Part shown: one piece after another, positions 7,306-15,891 of the stretch
How the letters are laid out: each line of letters opens with the position of its first letter
Numbering within the stretch: the stretch's first letter is position 1
NCBI RefSeq assembly: GCF_030553075.1
Contig: NZ_CP130702.1
Span: 165,492 to 229,491 of the forward strand
Source of the DNA: Halomonas sp. I5-271120
Lineage (GTDB): Bacteria; Pseudomonadota; Gammaproteobacteria; Pseudomonadales; Halomonadaceae
Reading direction: 5' to 3'
DNA length: 64,000 bases
Program-made: the position numbers and the translations under genes
The notes under the pieces: model-generated
Database searches by the model: none
The model's input: only the letters and a program-made list of their open reading frames with translations
What the model was told of the DNA's origin: nothing

Positions 7306-7599
7306 ATGTATCCAGCTGAGTATCGAAAGATAGCCCAGCAGCGCGAGGCAGAGCGCCGCTTGAGCGAGCAAGAATCCCTAGCCCCGGTTCACTTGATGGC
7401 CCTGGCACAGAAGCTTGCACACCAGTTCTATGCCCTAGCAGGGTATGAGGCGAATCGAGAGCACGACTTTCGTGACGCATCTCATCCACACGAGCAGATG
7501 GTCTGGCACCAAGGCTGCCTGGCTGTGGAAACCCTCCGATGCTGTGACATGATGGATGTATGTGATGAATACGATGACGACTGTGATGCTGACAGCTAA
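7306..7599 (+). CDS. Hypothetical protein (97 aa)
   Basis: ATG 7306 follows TAGGAG. The N-terminal half is a charged helix (EYRKIAQQREAERRLSEQE). The C-terminus is very acidic (DEYDDDCDADS) and has several Cys and His residues (CCDMMDVC) that might bind metal. I do not recognise a family. The gene is consistent with the small plasmid genes around it. Confidence 0.5.
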   Translation: MYPAEYRKIAQQREAERRLSEQESLAPVHLMALAQKLAHQFYALAGYEANREHDFRDASHPHEQMVWHQGCLAVETLRCCDMMDVCDEYDDDCDADS

Positions 7600-7711
7600 T
7601 CACAGCATCCCGCTAGAACAAGCATCATGATGGTAGCGCAGATTAGCTACATAGTTATTTGGAGCACTGTTCTTTCACTACCTGAAACGAGCCGGACGCC
7701 TGCAGCGGCGG

Positions 7712-8380
7712 ATGGCGACTCCAGAAGGATCTGACGTGGATACCTCCAAGACTAAGTCCTCCCCGCGCAACCGCATCGCTGCAATTAAACACGTCCTGAT
7801 CGCCGCTCAAGAGGACGCTGAGAGGATCTCAAAGTCATCCTTGCACCGGATGCCCGAGTTCTTTATGGCCGTGAGAGTGGCCGACTACTTCGCTTCCCAG
7901 TTCCGCAACTTCGGGTATCGCCTGGAGCCCCAAGTGAAGCGTACCTTTCAGCGCGCCGACCTCAGGCACTCAGACTTGGAACAGCTCCTTAGCGATAAGG
8001 AGATCCGTCCAAATGGACGCTTCGACCTGGTATTGCTAACCGGTAAGAAAGGAAGACCAGCCCACATCATGGAATTCAAGCGGGGAACTAAGGTGGAGCC
8101 TCTGATCAAGGATGCCAAGCGACTGGCCAAAGTCTGCACCCATGCGGGAGAGGAGCGGCTAAAGACAAACTACCTGGTCTTCACTCGCCGATTCAGCTCG
8201 GCGGGAGAGAGGGAAGAGATCGATGACACTGCCATCAAGCTTGCTCTGGATGCCTTTACCGATGTCCGCTGTAGGATTGAGTGCACACCCCCATTGGGAA
8301 GCTTCCTCGACAAGGATCACCAACCCAAGCCGGGGGTTAAGTTTCAGGCTGTGATCGTGGAAATCTCTTCGGTCGACTAG
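7712..8380 (+). CDS. PD-(D/E)XK-like nuclease candidate (222 aa)
   Basis: Soluble protein with a motif set typical of the restriction-endonuclease fold: a helix containing Glu/Arg at the N-terminal side, GRFDLVLL near residue 108 (the Asp) and HIMEFKRGT near residue 125 (the E-x-K pair). Such proteins cut or bind DNA, or are inactive members. The annotated ATG is 7712, but GTG 7736 has a better ribosome site (AGAAGGA) and would shorten the product by eight residues. It converges with the HD gene on the other strand. No methyltransferase is adjacent, so it is not a usual restriction system. Confidence 0.55.
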   Translation: MATPEGSDVDTSKTKSSPRNRIAAIKHVLIAAQEDAERISKSSLHRMPEFFMAVRVADYFASQFRNFGYRLEPQVKRTFQRADLRHSDLEQLLSDKEIRPNGRFDLVLLTGKKGRPAHIMEFKRGTKVEPLIKDAKRLAKVCTHAGEERLKTNYLVFTRRFSSAGEREEIDDTAIKLALDAFTDVRCRIECTPPLGSFLDKDHQPKPGVKFQAVIVEISSVD

Positions 8381-8413
8381 AAAGCTAGTGCGGATGGGGA
8401 CTGCCACAATTCC

Positions 8414-8920
8414 TCACGCCTGGGTGAGGGTAGCCAGCAGTTCTTTGAGCATCCCCTGAAGCCTCTCATCGGCTTTCTGCATAGCCTCCACATCACCTTT
8501 TTTCTCAGGCAGGTAGATCTTCCGGAAGGCCTTTGTCAGGTTCTCACTGCCACTAAGGTTGTGGAAGATGTCAGCCAGCTTGATCGTCTGAGCGCGATAG
8601 GAGGCCGACGCCAGGGATGCCCGTGCCGTTGCGACTCGGTCAGCCCGACCCTGGCCTTCCGCCTCGGGTTTCGTAACGGCGGACACCAGTGTGGCCACGT
8701 CGGTGCCAAACGCCTGCTCGATGGTGTCGAGATCCAGCTCGGTATCTTCCACGACATCGTGGAGCCAGGCAGCCGCCTGCATCGCCTCGTCTCCACCGAA
8801 CAACGCCACGATGCCGGCCACGGCCTCGGGATGCACGATATAGGGTTCGAGGGTGCCTTTCCTGCGCTGCCCAGTCGCCCCATGAGCGGCGATCGCGAAC
8901 AGGCGGGCCTGCTGGACCAA
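8414..8920 (-). CDS. HD-domain phosphohydrolase, SpoT-hydrolase-like
   Basis: 168 residues of HD fold as in the (p)ppGpp hydrolase half of SpoT and small alarmone hydrolases: IVHP near residue 27, the HD pair in WLHDVVEDTE near residue 53, and a conserved Asp in KLADIFHN near residue 115. It probably hydrolyses a nucleotide substrate in the cytosol. The start is uncertain: the first in-frame start is a TTG without a good ribosome site, and the frame stays open upstream to a G8 tract. A one-base insertion there would fuse it to the HigA-like fragment at 8929-9126. Confidence 0.65.
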   Translation of the reverse strand: MVQQARLFAIAAHGATGQRRKGTLEPYIVHPEAVAGIVALFGGDEAMQAAAWLHDVVEDTELDLDTIEQAFGTDVATLVSAVTKPEAEGQGRADRVATARASLASASYRAQTIKLADIFHNLSGSENLTKAFRKIYLPEKKGDVEAMQKADERLQGMLKELLATLTQA

Positions 8921-8928
8921 TGGCGAGC

Positions 8929-9126
8929 CTAGCGCCTCCTGGCCGGCTTGCCGGGCCTGCGCCAGAACGTCTTCAGTGGTGAGAGCGTCAACGTTGCCCC
9001 CCCCGTTGTCAGGCAGGTTTCATTGAAGCTGGCCATGGTCTTGTGGTCGATGGCGCCCACGTCGTGCATGTCCTGCATGGTCTCGTGGATCGCGCCCATC
9101 GCCTCGCTGCGGTATGCCTTGGTCAT
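8929..9126 (-). pseudogene. Truncated HigA/NadS-type antitoxin
   Basis: The first 40 residues (AYRSEAMGAIHETMQDMHD then a Met/Phe-rich stretch ending NETCLT) match the N-terminus of HigA-2/NadS-type antitoxins. The helix-turn-helix DNA-binding domain that should follow is missing: the frame turns into a basic nonsense tail after a run of eight G (8997-9004 as C on the + strand). No HigB toxin is nearby. This is either a remnant or the N-terminal piece of a frameshifted fusion with the HD gene. Confidence 0.55.
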
Positions 9127-9154
9127 CGTCCTCTACCTCTAAATATCGTACGGC

Positions 9155-9964
9155 CTACCGATCTTCGACCTTTCTCAGCAAGGACACTAACGACTTGGCC
9201 AATTCTGTGTCGCCGTTCTCGACGGCATTAGCGATCTGCTGCTTTATCGCTTCCTTTTCTTCATCGGAACCATTTTTCAGGCTGCTACGGGTCGAATGCT
9301 TTACAGCTTCGGAGAGCGCCAGGTTATGGATACGGCGCTCATCCATGGCGCGGATGCCATTCTTTACCAGCTTGGGAAAAGTTTCGCGCAAACTACCCCA
9401 TATCCTGCGCAAGATGACCAGTCCAAGAAGCACACCGAAAAGAGATACCACCCCGGTCGCGATGATTTTCAATCGCACCATCATGAGATCGGTAGAGAGT
9501 GACTCACGCTCGTTTTCGGTGGTTTTCTGAGTATATTCCTCGAAATCCTCCAGCCAGTACGGGGAACTCTTATGCAGCACGATGGGGTTTTCTGCTCGCT
9601 TCAGAGCAACATATAGGTTCGAAGAGTATATTCGGGATACATTCCAATGACTGACCATGTCGCCATTCTTTTTCCGAACTTCGAGCACTTCCCCCTCAAT
9701 GCCACTACTCATTATATGGTTAAAGATGGTGTCACGGGTCGGCGCAAGGTCTCCTCTACACTCAATGCTAGGCCAATACTCATTGTCATCACTAATTCGG
9801 CATGAAATCTCAGCAGTGATGGTGGCATGTGTTGTGAGCTTCCACTCAGCAGCGCCTGACTCATTTACTTCGATAGGAATGCGCTTCGCCTCATCCGAAT
9901 AAGCAGGTGAGGCGAGCAATACCGCAAGACCGAGAGCGGCGACAGGTCTGAGGAACTGAGGCAT
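9155..9964 (-). CDS. Membrane-anchored protein with signal peptide (269 aa)
   Basis: It has a cleavable-looking signal peptide (LGLAVLLASPAYS, residues 11-23), a periplasmic region of about 130 residues with two Cys that could form a disulfide, one transmembrane helix (about 170-190) and a charged cytosolic helical tail of about 80 residues. This layout suits a sensor or scaffold. No catalytic motif was recognised. It is separated from recD by 130 bases and is probably its own unit. Confidence 0.55.
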   Translation of the reverse strand: MPQFLRPVAALGLAVLLASPAYSDEAKRIPIEVNESGAAEWKLTTHATITAEISCRISDDNEYWPSIECRGDLAPTRDTIFNHIMSSGIEGEVLEVRKKNGDMVSHWNVSRIYSSNLYVALKRAENPIVLHKSSPYWLEDFEEYTQKTTENERESLSTDLMMVRLKIIATGVVSLFGVLLGLVILRRIWGSLRETFPKLVKNGIRAMDERRIHNLALSEAVKHSTRSSLKNGSDEEKEAIKQQIANAVENGDTELAKSLVSLLRKVEDR

Positions 9965-10055
9965 GGGTCATTCTCTTCATCCATGAAGTGCTAACTCTAC
10001 CATGCCCTGCCAACGCTCGATGCCCATGGTTTCCTCACTGCAGCTAGAACCGCCA

Positions 10056-10080
10056 TGCCCCGCCTGGTATAGACGGGGCA
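10056..10080 (-). terminator. Hairpin after recD
   Basis: TGCCCCG (10056-10062) pairs with CGGGGCA (10074-10080). It lies 14 bases beyond the recD stop, without a T-run. It is a possible end of the recCBD transcript. Confidence 0.35.
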
Positions 10081-10093
10081 GGGAATGTGGCAT

Positions 10094-12172
10094 TCACACC
10101 AGAAACAGCTGGCTAGCTCGCTGAATCTGGGCGCGGACTACCTGCTGGGCGACTTCCTGTCGTGTCTCGACCAGGGTGAACAGCTCCCGGGCCCGGGTCA
10201 CCGCGGTGTAGAAGAGCTCCCGCGTTGCAATCGGCGTCGGGGAGTCCGGCAGGATCAGGGCTGCGTGGGTGAACTCCGAGCCCTGTGACTTGTGCACCGT
10301 CATGGCGAAGACCGTCTCTACCCGCTGCAGGCGACTCGGCAGGATCCAGCGAATGTCGCCCGAGCCATCGCCAGCCGGGAAGGCGACCCGAAGTCCCATC
10401 ACCGGTGCGCCCGCCTCGTTGGTGTCGACCGGCACCTGCAGCGCAATGCCGATATCGCCGTTCATCAGCCGCAAGCCATAGTCGTTGCCGGTCACCAGTA
10501 CCGGGCGACCCTCGTACCACTGGGCACCGTTGGCCGCATCCGCCTGTAGATGGCCTGAGATCACCAGTCTCGCCTCGATGCGCGGCGTCAGCTCTTCGAC
10601 CCCGGCCGGTCCCTCGCGCAAGGCACAGAGCAGCTGGAACTGGCTGTGGGCGGCCAGCACTTCCGCGGCCCAGGCATCGAACACGTCTTGTTCCGCATCA
10701 TCGGCGGGGCGCTCGTGCTGCAGAGTCTCCAGGTAGTGGGCATAGCCGTGGCCGCGACCGGCCACCCCATCCATCACTAGGGTTTCCAAGGCAGTGTCGT
10801 TGATCTCGGTCAGCGCCAGCCGGTGCACGTCGGTTAGCGAGGTATCCGCCAGCACCTTGCTCACTTGGGCGGGCTGGTTGTGATTGATGGCCCGCGCCAG
10901 CTGGCCGATGCCGCTGTCCTGTCCGAAGCGATGGCTATGGCGCAGCATGGCGATCGACTGATCCAGTGGCCGGGCCGGGTCGCACACGTACTCGCTCTCC
11001 GGCGCCGCGCCGGCCACCTTGGCCAGCCAGTCGGCGGTGTCCTGGCGGTAGTGACCCTCCGCAGCCTGTGCGCAGAGGCTGCCAAGAATGGCGCCAGCCT
11101 CGACCGAGGCCAGCTGATCCTTGTCGCCCAGCATGACCAGGCCGGCATGCGGGGGCAGGGCGTCCAGCAAGCTCGCGATCATCTCCACGTCGATCATCGA
11201 GGCCTCATCGACCACGACCAAGTCTGTCGCCAGCGGGTTGAACCGGTGATGGCGGAACTTGCGGGTGTTGGGCCGGGCGCCCAGCAGCCGGTGCAGGGTC
11301 GTCACCTCGGTGGGTACCGCACTGCGCACCTGCTCGCCATGCGGTACGTCTGCCAGGGGCAACCGGGTGACCTGACTGGCGATCGACTCATTCAGCCGCG
11401 CCGCGGCCTTGCCGGTCGGGGCGGCCAGCCGGATCCGCAGCGGCCGGCGAGCCTCACCCTGCAGGGCCATGGCCTGCAACAGCGCCAGCAGCTTGACCAC
11501 GGTGGTCGTCTTGCCGGTGCCGGGTCCCCCGGTGATCACGCTGAACTGGGTACGGGCGGCCAGAGCACAGGCCAGCTTCTGCCAGTCGGGCTGGGGGCCG
11601 CTGGCGCCAGCCGGAAACAGCTGCTCGAGGATGGTGGCCAGCTGAGCGTCATCGATGTCCCGGCGCTGGGCCAGCTTGGCTTCCACCGCTCGGGTGATGT
11701 CGGCCTCAAAGCGCCAGTAGCGCCGCAGGTAGAGGCATTGCCCATCCAGCACCAGCGGTCGCCGCTGGGTTTCGCTGGCGCCGGAAAGGGTCACCAGCTC
11801 GCTGTCGGCCAGCGTGTCCCGCCAGCTGGCCGGGTCGAGCGTCTCGAGGATGGCCGTGGGGGGCAACGCCGGGGCCTGATCGGTGGCCGCAACATCGGCC
11901 ATGGTCACGACCGCGCCGGGGTGACGACAGGCCTCGCCAAGATCCAGCAACAGGTGGCCCCGGCCGCTCAGGTGACTGGCCAGTGCGCCGGCCAGCAGTA
12001 CCGGAGGCGGGGTGTTCGGGTGTTGTTGGGACAGGAATTCCGCCAGGGCGCAGTCCAGTGCTCGGATCCAGCCGGCGTCACGCCATTGGCGCAGCAGCTC
12101 GAGCATGTCGTCGCTGGCGCTCAAGGGGGTCGCCGGGGCGAGGGTGGCTTGGGGCAGGGTCTCCGTGACCAT
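10094..12172 (-). CDS. recD: Exodeoxyribonuclease V alpha chain RecD
   Basis: 692-residue SF1B helicase, the fast 5'-3' motor of RecBCD. Walker A GGPGTGKTT lies at about residues 215-223, the Walker B region is VVDEASMID, and the C-terminal motif VI region (TVHKSQGSEF then YTAVTRARE) is intact. Length is close to the E. coli protein (608) plus a longer N-terminal part. The ATG overlaps the recB stop as TGATG, so translation is coupled. It acts with RecB and RecC to unwind and degrade linear DNA and to load RecA. All parts look functional. Confidence 0.93.
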   Translation of the reverse strand: MVTETLPQATLAPATPLSASDDMLELLRQWRDAGWIRALDCALAEFLSQQHPNTPPPVLLAGALASHLSGRGHLLLDLGEACRHPGAVVTMADVAATDQAPALPPTAILETLDPASWRDTLADSELVTLSGASETQRRPLVLDGQCLYLRRYWRFEADITRAVEAKLAQRRDIDDAQLATILEQLFPAGASGPQPDWQKLACALAARTQFSVITGGPGTGKTTTVVKLLALLQAMALQGEARRPLRIRLAAPTGKAAARLNESIASQVTRLPLADVPHGEQVRSAVPTEVTTLHRLLGARPNTRKFRHHRFNPLATDLVVVDEASMIDVEMIASLLDALPPHAGLVMLGDKDQLASVEAGAILGSLCAQAAEGHYRQDTADWLAKVAGAAPESEYVCDPARPLDQSIAMLRHSHRFGQDSGIGQLARAINHNQPAQVSKVLADTSLTDVHRLALTEINDTALETLVMDGVAGRGHGYAHYLETLQHERPADDAEQDVFDAWAAEVLAAHSQFQLLCALREGPAGVEELTPRIEARLVISGHLQADAANGAQWYEGRPVLVTGNDYGLRLMNGDIGIALQVPVDTNEAGAPVMGLRVAFPAGDGSGDIRWILPSRLQRVETVFAMTVHKSQGSEFTHAALILPDSPTPIATRELFYTAVTRARELFTLVETRQEVAQQVVRAQIQRASQLFLV

Positions 12173-15100
12173 CAGGCACGCTCCTTGTCAGTAGTGGTGG
12201 CACGGGCAGTGCTCTCGCCGTTGAACAGCACATCCAGGGATTCGATCAGCTGGCGCGGGGGCTTCTCGTGGTACACCCCGGCGCCGGGCTCGCCGGCCCC
12301 GCGCAGGAAGACATAGAGGGCACCGCCGAGGTGCCGGTCGTAGTCGTAGTCCGGCAGGCGCAGCCGCAGGTGGCGATGCAGCGCCAGCACATAGAGGCAC
12401 AGCTGCACGTCATGACGCTTCTCGCGCATGGATTGGCGCATGGCCGCGCGGGTGTAGTGGCTCGGATCCGGCCCGAGCCAGTTGGACTTCCAGTCGATCA
12501 CGTAATAGCGCCCGTCGTGCTCCGTCACCAGGTCGATGAAGCCCTTGAGCATGCCGTTGAGCACGTTGTACCCCAGCGGCGGGCGGGCAATGCCGTCCAG
12601 CGTGTCGGCGCTGATCAGGCGATCGAGGACCGGCGTGGCCACCTCGTGGGCCTCGAACCAGAAGTCCTGCTCGATCAGGTAGGCCGTGGGCGGCAGGGCC
12701 GCTGGCTGCAGGGTGGGGACCTCGGCCAGCAGCGGCATCTCGAGCAGAGCCGTCAGCCAGGCATCCAGCCCCGGGGCAAAGTCCGCCCAGCCCCGCAGCA
12801 GGCAGCGACGCTCGATGAGCCGGCGCCGCTCTTCGGGATGCGCCAGCACCTCCGCGAAGCCCTGCTCGCCGGCCCATTCCAGCAAGCCGTGGAGGAAGGT
12901 GCCAGCCTCCGGCCCACGGGGGAAGGCATGGATGGAGCCGGGCGCGGGCTCGCCATCGCTCAAGGCCACCCCGGTCGCGTGGGCCTCGTCCGCCTGAGTG
13001 GCCTCGTCCGCGGTATCGGGGGCGGCAACCGTATCGCCGCTGGCGCCGCGCTCGACAATCGCGGTGTAACTGCTGATCCACCAGCGCCGGAAGGGCGCAT
13101 GACTCGGCTGGCTCGCCGGCACGAAGGTCCCGGGGCTCTCCGCCTTGGGCGACCGGGTACAAGCGATCTCGTCAGGCACCAGCGCAAGGGAGGCCTGCTC
13201 CATGGAGTCGATCAGTGAAGTGAGGGCGGCTTCCATGTCCTCATGGTTGGCGAAGGGCTTACCGCCATTGAGCGCATAACCAATGCTGGCCCGGTGGATC
13301 ATGGGCTTCTTCGACTGTGTGGAGGCCAGCGGGGTGAGCCCCAGGAAGGTGGCATGCTGGGCGCGGGTCAGCGCCACATAGAGCTGGCGCATGTCTTCGG
13401 AGAGGCGCTCGTCGTCGGCCGCCTTGTGGGCTGCCTCCGCTTCCTTCTTCTTGGCCAGCTCAAAGACCATGCCGTCCTTGTGATAGACGGGCGGATCCTT
13501 GCGCGAGGACACCTCGACCCAGTTGGCGATGAACGGCAGCATCACCAGCGGGTACTCGAGGCCTTTCGACTTGTGGATGGTGACGACCTTGATCAGGTCC
13601 GCGTCGCTCTCCAGGCGCAGGATCTGTTCCTCACCGCCCGGTTGGCTGATGTGCTCGGCCAGTTCACGAATCAGGGCCTGCTCGCCATCCAGCTTCTCGC
13701 TGGCCTGTTGTGCCCATTCGGCGAGATGGAGCAGGTTGGTCAGGCTACGTTCCCCGCCCTCGATGCCCAGCAGGCGCTCGGCGAGGTCGAACTCCTGCAT
13801 GAACAGGCGCAGCATCGGCAGGGGGCCTGTCTTCTGCCAGTAATGCCGGTAGCGGTGGAACCGGTCCTGATAGCTTTCCCACTCCAGCTCGGACTGGTTC
13901 AGATGGTCGAGGGTGGCGAGGCTCAGCGCCAGCGTCGGCGTGGCCAGGGCGGTGCGCACCAGACTGTCGTTGTCCGGCTCGGCACAGGCCTGAAGCCAGT
14001 ACAGCACGTCGCGGGCCTCGTCACTGCCGAACACCGAATCACGATCCGAGAGATAGACACTGGGCAGCTGGCGCCGGCTCAGCGCCTTGCGGATGAGAGC
14101 GGCCTCCTTGCGGTCACGGACAAGGATGGCGATGTCGGAGGCCTTCAAGGGCTCGAGCTGCTCGCCACGACGAAAGCCGGCGCGTCCTTCCTTGGCCTGA
14201 TGCAGCCAGCCCGAGAGTTGCTCTGCCGCATGCTCGGCCAGGGTCTGCATATATTCCGGGGGACGCACGAAGTCGCCTCCGCGATACCACCAGACGTTGA
14301 AGGCCGACGCCGGGGCACCGTCCAGCTCGAGCACCTCGTCTCGGCCCTTGGCCGCGACCGGCTGGAACGGCAAGGGGTTGCCGGTCTCCGTCGCGAAGCG
14401 GAAGGCCCCGCTGGGGTGGCCGTCGGCATGGGTGAAGAAGCCGTTGACGGCATTGATCATCCCCTCGGAGGAGCGGAAGTTCTTGCCCAGGGTGTGATGG
14501 CGTCCCTCGGTGTCGGCCTTGGCCGCCAGATAGGTGCGGATGTCGGCGCCCCGGAACGAATAGATCGCTTGTTTGGGGTCCCCTATCAGGGTGATGCAGG
14601 TCTCCTCGTCATTGGTACTGACCCGATAGACCGCTTCGAAGATCCGGTACTGCAGCGGATCCGTGTCCTGGAACTCATCAATCATGGCCACCGGGAACTG
14701 GTCGCGGATGCGCTCGGCCAGTGCGTCGCCGTTGATACCCGACAGAGCCTCATCCAGCCGCTTGAGCAGGTCATCGAAGCCCATCTCGGCCCGTTCGCGC
14801 AGCTGGCGCTGGAGACGATCGAGCACCCACTCACGCGCGTCGGCGAGGATGTGCGGCCGCAGGTCTGGAACGGTCTGCCTGGCCCCCTGCCATTCCTCCA
14901 CCAGCGCAAAGAAGGGGTGGTCCGGCACCTGATGGCCTCGATTCAGCTTCATTGAGTCGGCGCCCAGCTTACCGATGAACCCGGAGGCTTCGGCGCCGTC
15001 TGCCCAGGCGTCCAGCTCCTCAAGCCAGCCTTCAAAGACGGCATCACTGGCCTTGCCACGGAAGCTGTTGCCATTCATCCCCGGGCGCAGCGCTGCCAGA

Positions 15101-15891
15101 TGGTCGCGTACGGTGTCCCGATCGTCCCGGTAGGCTTGGCGGGCCTGATGTTCGGCCTCGTTGGCTTGCTCGGTGCTGGCGCTGGCCACGCCGAGCTTGT
15201 CGGCCAGGGCGCCCGGCGCCACCGGCACCTCACCGTATTCCAGCCGGGCATCTTCGCGCTTGAGCAGCGGACGCAGCGCTTCCTCGAAATGGTCGAGACG
15301 GCCGAACTCCTCATAGACCAGCGGGGCCATGGCCGGCGCCATGGGGTAAAAGCGGGCACGCCAGTAGTCCTGCACCGCCTCGGTGATCAGGTCGGACTGG
15401 TCGGAAATCAGGTTCTGCTTGAACAGATTGCCGCTGTCGAAGGCATGTTCGATCAGCATCTTGTAGCACCAGGCATGGATGGTGGACACCGCGGCGTCGT
15501 CCATCCATTCCGCCGCCATCTGCAGGCGCCGGGCACAGGACTTCCAGCGCTCGGGCGGGTATTCGTTGCGCAGCGCCAGCAGCGGGTCGGCACTGGTCAG
15601 GTCAGCCGTCTCCGGGGCTTCACGGAACGCGCTGGCCGCGTCGACCAGCCGATCCCGGATACGGGACTTGAGCTCCTGAGTCGCGGCCTCGGTGAAGGTC
15701 ACCACCAGGATCTCCGGGGGTGTCAGCTGGCGCTGGAAACCATTGTCACGCGCATGGCTGTCGTCCTCGGGGTTGCCATGGCCGAGCACGAGCCGGACAT
15801 AGAGCAGGGCGATGGTGAAGGTCTTGCCGGTGCCAGCGCTGGCTTCGATCAGCTGACTGCCGCGCAGGGGAAGGTCCAGTACGAGTGACAT
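12172..15891 (-). CDS. recB: Exodeoxyribonuclease V beta chain RecB
   Basis: 1239-residue SF1A helicase-nuclease. Walker A ASAGTGKTFT lies near residue 18, Walker B MIDEFQDTDP near 400, motif V/VI VVTIHKSKGLEYP and YVALTRA are present, and the C-terminal RecB nuclease motif IDWKSNWLG sits about 100 residues from the end, with the Asp and Lys that bind metal in place. Size and domain order match E. coli RecB. The start overlaps the recC stop (TGATG). It provides the 3'-5' motor and the only nuclease of the complex. Confidence 0.95.
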   Translation of the reverse strand: MSLVLDLPLRGSQLIEASAGTGKTFTIALLYVRLVLGHGNPEDDSHARDNGFQRQLTPPEILVVTFTEAATQELKSRIRDRLVDAASAFREAPETADLTSADPLLALRNEYPPERWKSCARRLQMAAEWMDDAAVSTIHAWCYKMLIEHAFDSGNLFKQNLISDQSDLITEAVQDYWRARFYPMAPAMAPLVYEEFGRLDHFEEALRPLLKREDARLEYGEVPVAPGALADKLGVASASTEQANEAEHQARQAYRDDRDTVRDHLAALRPGMNGNSFRGKASDAVFEGWLEELDAWADGAEASGFIGKLGADSMKLNRGHQVPDHPFFALVEEWQGARQTVPDLRPHILADAREWVLDRLQRQLRERAEMGFDDLLKRLDEALSGINGDALAERIRDQFPVAMIDEFQDTDPLQYRIFEAVYRVSTNDEETCITLIGDPKQAIYSFRGADIRTYLAAKADTEGRHHTLGKNFRSSEGMINAVNGFFTHADGHPSGAFRFATETGNPLPFQPVAAKGRDEVLELDGAPASAFNVWWYRGGDFVRPPEYMQTLAEHAAEQLSGWLHQAKEGRAGFRRGEQLEPLKASDIAILVRDRKEAALIRKALSRRQLPSVYLSDRDSVFGSDEARDVLYWLQACAEPDNDSLVRTALATPTLALSLATLDHLNQSELEWESYQDRFHRYRHYWQKTGPLPMLRLFMQEFDLAERLLGIEGGERSLTNLLHLAEWAQQASEKLDGEQALIRELAEHISQPGGEEQILRLESDADLIKVVTIHKSKGLEYPLVMLPFIANWVEVSSRKDPPVYHKDGMVFELAKKKEAEAAHKAADDERLSEDMRQLYVALTRAQHATFLGLTPLASTQSKKPMIHRASIGYALNGGKPFANHEDMEAALTSLIDSMEQASLALVPDEIACTRSPKAESPGTFVPASQPSHAPFRRWWISSYTAIVERGASGDTVAAPDTADEATQADEAHATGVALSDGEPAPGSIHAFPRGPEAGTFLHGLLEWAGEQGFAEVLAHPEERRRLIERRCLLRGWADFAPGLDAWLTALLEMPLLAEVPTLQPAALPPTAYLIEQDFWFEAHEVATPVLDRLISADTLDGIARPPLGYNVLNGMLKGFIDLVTEHDGRYYVIDWKSNWLGPDPSHYTRAAMRQSMREKRHDVQLCLYVLALHRHLRLRLPDYDYDRHLGGALYVFLRGAGEPGAGVYHEKPPRQLIESLDVLFNGESTARATTTDKERA

